A DNA stretch of 10,166 nt from Nitrospira sp. UBA6909. Lineage in GTDB: Bacteria > Nitrospirota > Nitrospiria > Nitrospirales > Nitrospiraceae. The translations under genes and the position numbers were made by a program. Location: NCBI GenBank assembly GCA_002451055.1, contig DKBD01000150.1, positions 19,144 through 29,309 of the forward strand, read 5' to 3'. The stretch's first letter is position 1; each line of letters begins with the position of its first letter. The notes under the pieces were generated by a model that worked only from the letters and a program-made list of their open reading frames with translations, was not told the DNA's origin and ran no database searches. Positions 6,719-10,166 of this stretch are shown here, piece after piece.

Positions 6719-7362
6719 AGTTCTCCCAGAATGGTTTCCCCGCCTTTTACCCGATCTCCGACGGCGACTCGCAAATTCGTGCCGATCGGAAGAAAGGTAT
6801 CCATCCGCGATCCGAATCGGATCAACCCGTACCGCTCCCCTCGTATCGCCCGATCCTGAGCCGAAGCCCAGCACACGATGCGCCGGGCGATCAACCCCGC
6901 TACTTGCACGCACAGCACCTTGACCCCTTCGACTGTCCGAATCATCAATGCATTCTGCTCGTTTCTCAACGTCGCCTCCGGCTTGCTGGCGACCAAGAAC
7001 TGTCCCGGCTGGTACTGCACGTCTTCGATCTTCCCGTCACAGGGCATTCGATTGATATGCACATTGAACACGTTCAAGAAGATCGTCACGCGAAGCGCAC
7101 GATCCTTGAGATACCGGGGCTCGAATTCCTCTTCAATCGCAATGACCTTTCCATCACCAGGCGCGACGACGAGATGCGGATCTTTTGGAATGACTCGGGC
7201 TGGATTCCTGAAAAACCAGGCGACAAACGCGGTAAGGAGTGCCGCTCCAACCGCCGTAATCACCCAGCCCTGCCACCCTGCCAACAGCATAACGCCGGCG
7301 GGAATCGCAATGAAAGGAATTCCTTCTTTGGCAAATGGGATACCGGCCGCACGATCGACCAC
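6715..7362 (-). CDS. psd: Phosphatidylserine decarboxylase, short PSD-A type proenzyme
   Basis: Decarboxylates phosphatidylserine to phosphatidylethanolamine at the membrane, using a pyruvoyl group made by self-cleavage. In this 215-residue protein the cleavage site is the G184-S185 bond in LIRFGSRMDTF, the short-family equivalent of LGST. VAPGDGKV (residues 66-73, D70) and FNVHINRMPCDG (99-110, H102) are the other conserved blocks, and one hydrophobic region at about 16-50 anchors the N-terminus. I choose the GTG at 7362 because AGGAGGT lies three bases upstream and the resulting length fits PSD-A. An open frame up to 7455 has no ribosome binding site and would add 31 unusual residues. The gene overlaps pssA by four bases, so both steps of phosphatidylethanolamine synthesis are co-translated. 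ilvC ends 143 bases upstream. Confidence 0.94.
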   Translation of the reverse strand: MVDRAAGIPFAKEGIPFIAIPAGVMLLAGWQGWVITAVGAALLTAFVAWFFRNPARVIPKDPHLVVAPGDGKVIAIEEEFEPRYLKDRALRVTIFLNVFNVHINRMPCDGKIEDVQYQPGQFLVASKPEATLRNEQNALMIRTVEGVKVLCVQVAGLIARRIVCWASAQDRAIRGERYGLIRFGSRMDTFLPIGTNLRVAVGDRVKGGETILGEL

Positions 7363-7365
7363 AAT

Positions 7366-7372
7366 ACCTCCT
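7366..7372 (-). promoter_or_regulatory. Ribosome binding site of psd
   Basis: AGGAGGT on the minus strand, three bases before GTG at 7362. It is a perfect core match with short spacing. It supports a GTG start for psd rather than the upstream ATG at 7455. Confidence 0.7.
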
Positions 7373-7426
7373 GTCTCTCTGTTCCATAAGGCCGGCCAGA
7401 TGGTCACATTGCGGACCGGCAAGATT

Positions 7427-7450
7427 CGGGAGCGGATATCGAGGCTCCCG
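7427..7450 (-). other. Hairpin between ilvC and psd
   Basis: CGGGAGC and GCTCCCG form a perfect 7-bp stem with a 10-base loop in the 143-base gap. Only AATCTT follows in the transcript, so it lacks the T tract of an intrinsic terminator. It may stabilise the ilv part of the mRNA or mark a processing site; that role is inferred. Confidence 0.35.
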
Positions 7451-7505
7451 CGCACATTTAATCCGGGTACCGTCGAAGAAGCGCTATTGGGATCGATGTT
7501 TCAGA

Positions 7506-8528
<1,023 letters not shown>

Positions 8529-8577
8529 TTAAGGCATGAATTGACACATGCCGGCTTGCATGTTCTGGGGGAAAACG

Positions 8578-9096
8578 TTATTCGCGTGCGACCTTCTTGG
8601 CTTGCGCGACGGCCGGGCGAATCGGTTCGCGGGCCACGGCGACCCGACCGGTGCGGACCAATTCCTTGATCCCCAACGGTTGGAGCAAATTGATGATCGC
8701 TTCAATCTTCTTGGGATCACCGGACACTTCGATCGTATAGGTGCTCGGCGTGGAGTCGATGACGTTTGCTCTGAAAATATCCACGATCCTGAGCGCCTCC
8801 GCCCGATCCTGATCCTTCGTATGCACCTTGATGATCGCCGTCTCCCGCGAGACGAATTCCGTCTCATTCAGGTCCACAACCTTGATGATATCGATCAGCT
8901 TGTTGAGCTGCTTGACGATCTGCTCGATGATACGGTCATCGCCCGACGTCACGATCGTCATCTGCGACATGGAGGGGTCGAGCGTGGGCGCCACGGAAAG
9001 ACTTTCAATATTGAACCCGCGGCCGCTGAATAGACCCGCGACGCGAGACAGCACTCCGAATTTGTTTTCAACCGTGACCGAAATGATATGTTCCAT
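8578..9096 (-). CDS. ilvN: Acetolactate synthase small (regulatory) subunit
   Basis: Regulatory partner of IlvB; it stimulates catalysis and gives feedback inhibition, usually by valine. The 172-residue protein has an N-terminal ACT domain (residues 1-80) opening with HIISVTVENKFGVLSRVAGLFSGRGFNIESL in its usual place, and a C-terminal domain (85-165) with the ACT-like IEVSGDPKKIEAIINLLQPLG stretch near 123. The length matches the IlvH/IlvN long form. The ATG has only a weak GAG-type binding site upstream, although ilvB ends 98 bases earlier. The C-terminal tail (AVAREPIRPAVAQAKKVARE) is basic and probably flexible. The symbol ilvH would be equally acceptable. Confidence 0.96.
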   Translation of the reverse strand: MEHIISVTVENKFGVLSRVAGLFSGRGFNIESLSVAPTLDPSMSQMTIVTSGDDRIIEQIVKQLNKLIDIIKVVDLNETEFVSRETAIIKVHTKDQDRAEALRIVDIFRANVIDSTPSTYTIEVSGDPKKIEAIINLLQPLGIKELVRTGRVAVAREPIRPAVAQAKKVARE

Positions 9097-9114
9097 GTTG
9101 ACTCAAAGAGCTTA

Positions 9115-9174
9115 TAGCCGATGGCTTCTGGCTCGGAGCCGAATACGCGTCGCTACCGTTTCTGCCATCAGCTA
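9115..9174. repeat. Imperfect inverted repeat in the ilvB-ilvN gap
   Basis: Plus-strand TAGCCGATGGC (9115-9125) and GCCATCAGCTA (9164-9174) pair over 11 bases with one G-T wobble in the transcript, separated by 38 bases. Inside lies another palindrome, GGCTCGGAGCC (9130-9140). The right arm shares the core GCCATCAGC with the leuA leader at 5552-5560. It resembles a small structured intergenic repeat; no T tract follows, so it is not a typical terminator. Confidence 0.45.
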
Positions 9175-9194
9175 CACGCCATATGCTCCCGCTC

Positions 9195-10166
9195 CTATGC
9201 TGTGAGGACCGTGTCTTTATCTTCCGGCGTCACCTTCTGGGTGCCCGGCTGTTTTTTCTTCAATTCCGGCGGGTCTTCGAGAATCATCTCGTGGTTGCAT
9301 CCGCCGGCTGGAATCATTGGATAGCAGTTTTCATACGGATAGGTCGGAACATCCACGATAACAGGTCCCTCTGTCGCCAAAGCCGTTTTCAATACGTCGT
9401 CGAGATCCCCCACTTTATTGGCCCGTAATCCAACCGCCCCGTAGGCCTCTGCCAGTTTCACAAAATCCGGCGTCGTATCCAAATAACTCGATGCGTACCG
9501 CCCGTTGTAGAAGAGATCCTGCCACTGCCGCACCATGCCGTGAAACCGATTGTTCAGAATGATGATTTTGACCGGCAGTTTACTGACGACTGCCGTCGCC
9601 ATCTCCTGCATGTTCATCTGCACACTGCCGTCTCCGGCAATACAGAGGACAAGCCGATCGCGGAAGGCGGCTTGTGCGCCCATGGCCGCTGGAAATCCGA
9701 ACCCCATGGTCCCAAGCCCACCCGAGGTCAGCCAACGATTCGGCTTTGCCAGCTTGAAGTACTGTGCCGCCCACATCTGGTGCTGACCCACGTCCGTTGC
9801 AACGATCGGGTCTCGATCCTTCGTCAGCTCATAGAGCCGCTTCACCACGTGCTGCGGCTTGATCTGCCCGTCTTGGTCTTGCTGATAGGTCAGGGGGTGT
9901 GCCTGCTGCCAATCCCGAATTTGATCCCACCAGGGTTTCCGAAGCTCTTTTTGTTCGCCGTTCACCGTCGCCCTAAGGATTTGATTCAATTCGCGGAGCA
10001 CGGTCTTACAATCACCGACGATCGGCACATCGACGTGGATGTTCTTCCGGATCGACGTGGGGTCGATGTCGATGTGAATGACTTTTGCGTGGGGACAGAA
10101 CTCCGTCACTTTGCCCGTCACGCGATCATCGAACCGTGCACCGATAGCGATGACGAGGTCGGAATA
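9195..10166 (-). CDS. ilvB: Acetolactate synthase large (catalytic) subunit, 5' end outside window
   Basis: Catalyses the ThDP-dependent condensation of pyruvate with pyruvate or 2-oxobutyrate, the first common step for valine, leucine and isoleucine. The visible 323 codons cover the central FAD-linked domain onward. The frame is open to the window edge, starting YSDLVIAIGARFDDRVTG, the usual AHAS central-domain motif, so the GTG at 10121 is internal and not a start. The ThDP motif is GDGSVQMNMQ (residues 178-187 of the fragment), ending at the asparagine pair N205-N206 before RFHGMVRQWQ. The quinone/AHAS-type C-terminus PVIVDVPTYPYENCYPMIPAG follows. The catalytic glutamate of the N-terminal domain is outside the window. 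The protein ends with a lysine-rich, probably disordered tail after NHEMILEDPPE. ilvN follows after 98 bases. Confidence 0.97.
   Translation of the reverse strand, partial: YSDLVIAIGARFDDRVTGKVTEFCPHAKVIHIDIDPTSIRKNIHVDVPIVGDCKTVLRELNQILRATVNGEQKELRKPWWDQIRDWQQAHPLTYQQDQDGQIKPQHVVKRLYELTKDRDPIVATDVGQHQMWAAQYFKLAKPNRWLTSGGLGTMGFGFPAAMGAQAAFRDRLVLCIAGDGSVQMNMQEMATAVVSKLPVKIIILNNRFHGMVRQWQDLFYNGRYASSYLDTTPDFVKLAEAYGAVGLRANKVGDLDDVLKTALATEGPVIVDVPTYPYENCYPMIPAGGCNHEMILEDPPELKKKQPGTQKVTPEDKDTVLTA

Noticed and set aside
6719..6913. N-terminal extension of pssA by 65 residues
   Set aside because: It lies entirely within psd, has no ribosome binding site and reads as Arg/Gly/Ser-rich non-protein sequence. 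The ATGA overlap start is better.
7460..7480. GGTACC sequence before psd as a second T-box
   Set aside because: It lacks the AGGGTGG context, Stem I elements and a following terminator.
8547..8562. CATGC/GCATG inverted repeat in the ilvN-ilvC gap
   Set aside because: Only five base pairs with no T tract; this is expected by chance in the sequence.
10119..10121. GTG as the start of ilvB
   Set aside because: The frame remains open to the window edge and the upstream residues (YSDLVIAIGARFDDR) are conserved AHAS sequence, so the start is outside the window.

Overview
The window is a bacterial chromosome segment of about 58-60% GC by eye. All supported genes lie on the minus strand, so transcription runs from high to low coordinates. 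Reading that way the order is ilvB (start cut off by the window edge), ilvN, ilvC, psd, pssA, a 410-base untranslated gap, leuA, a small cupin gene, leuB, an NHL-repeat propeller gene, asd, and the first codons of a small membrane protein. The order ilvB-ilvN-ilvC-psd-pssA-leuA is familiar from Geobacter-type deltaproteobacteria and Nitrospira-type bacteria. The cupin and NHL genes and the protein wording make me favour a Nitrospira-like organism (Nitrospirota). That assignment comes from memory and inference, not from a search.

Region by region: 10166-7506 holds acetohydroxyacid synthase (large and small subunits) and ketol-acid reductoisomerase, the shared valine/isoleucine steps. 7362-5909 holds phosphatidylserine decarboxylase and phosphatidylserine synthase, overlapping by four bases; they make phosphatidylethanolamine. 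5870-5596 is the most notable element: a complete class I T-box riboswitch. It has Stem I with a CTC (leucine) specifier, Stem II with an S-turn, Stem III, the conserved T-box sequence, competing antiterminator and terminator helices, and a T-rich tract. A good -10 hexamer lies just upstream of it. 5498-149 then carries 2-isopropylmalate synthase, a cupin, 3-isopropylmalate dehydrogenase, a six-bladed NHL propeller and aspartate-semialdehyde dehydrogenase, tightly spaced. leuC and leuD are not in this window.

Together the genes supply valine, isoleucine and leucine. asd feeds the threonine branch, and so isoleucine, and also lysine/diaminopimelate and methionine. The T-box suggests that transcription of leuA and the genes after it is released when uncharged tRNA-Leu accumulates, while the ilv-psd-pssA part is read from an upstream promoter outside the window. 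The two unassigned genes, cupin and NHL, sit inside the leucine-responsive part and are the best candidates here for an undescribed role. No mobile element, CRISPR array, rRNA or tRNA gene was seen.
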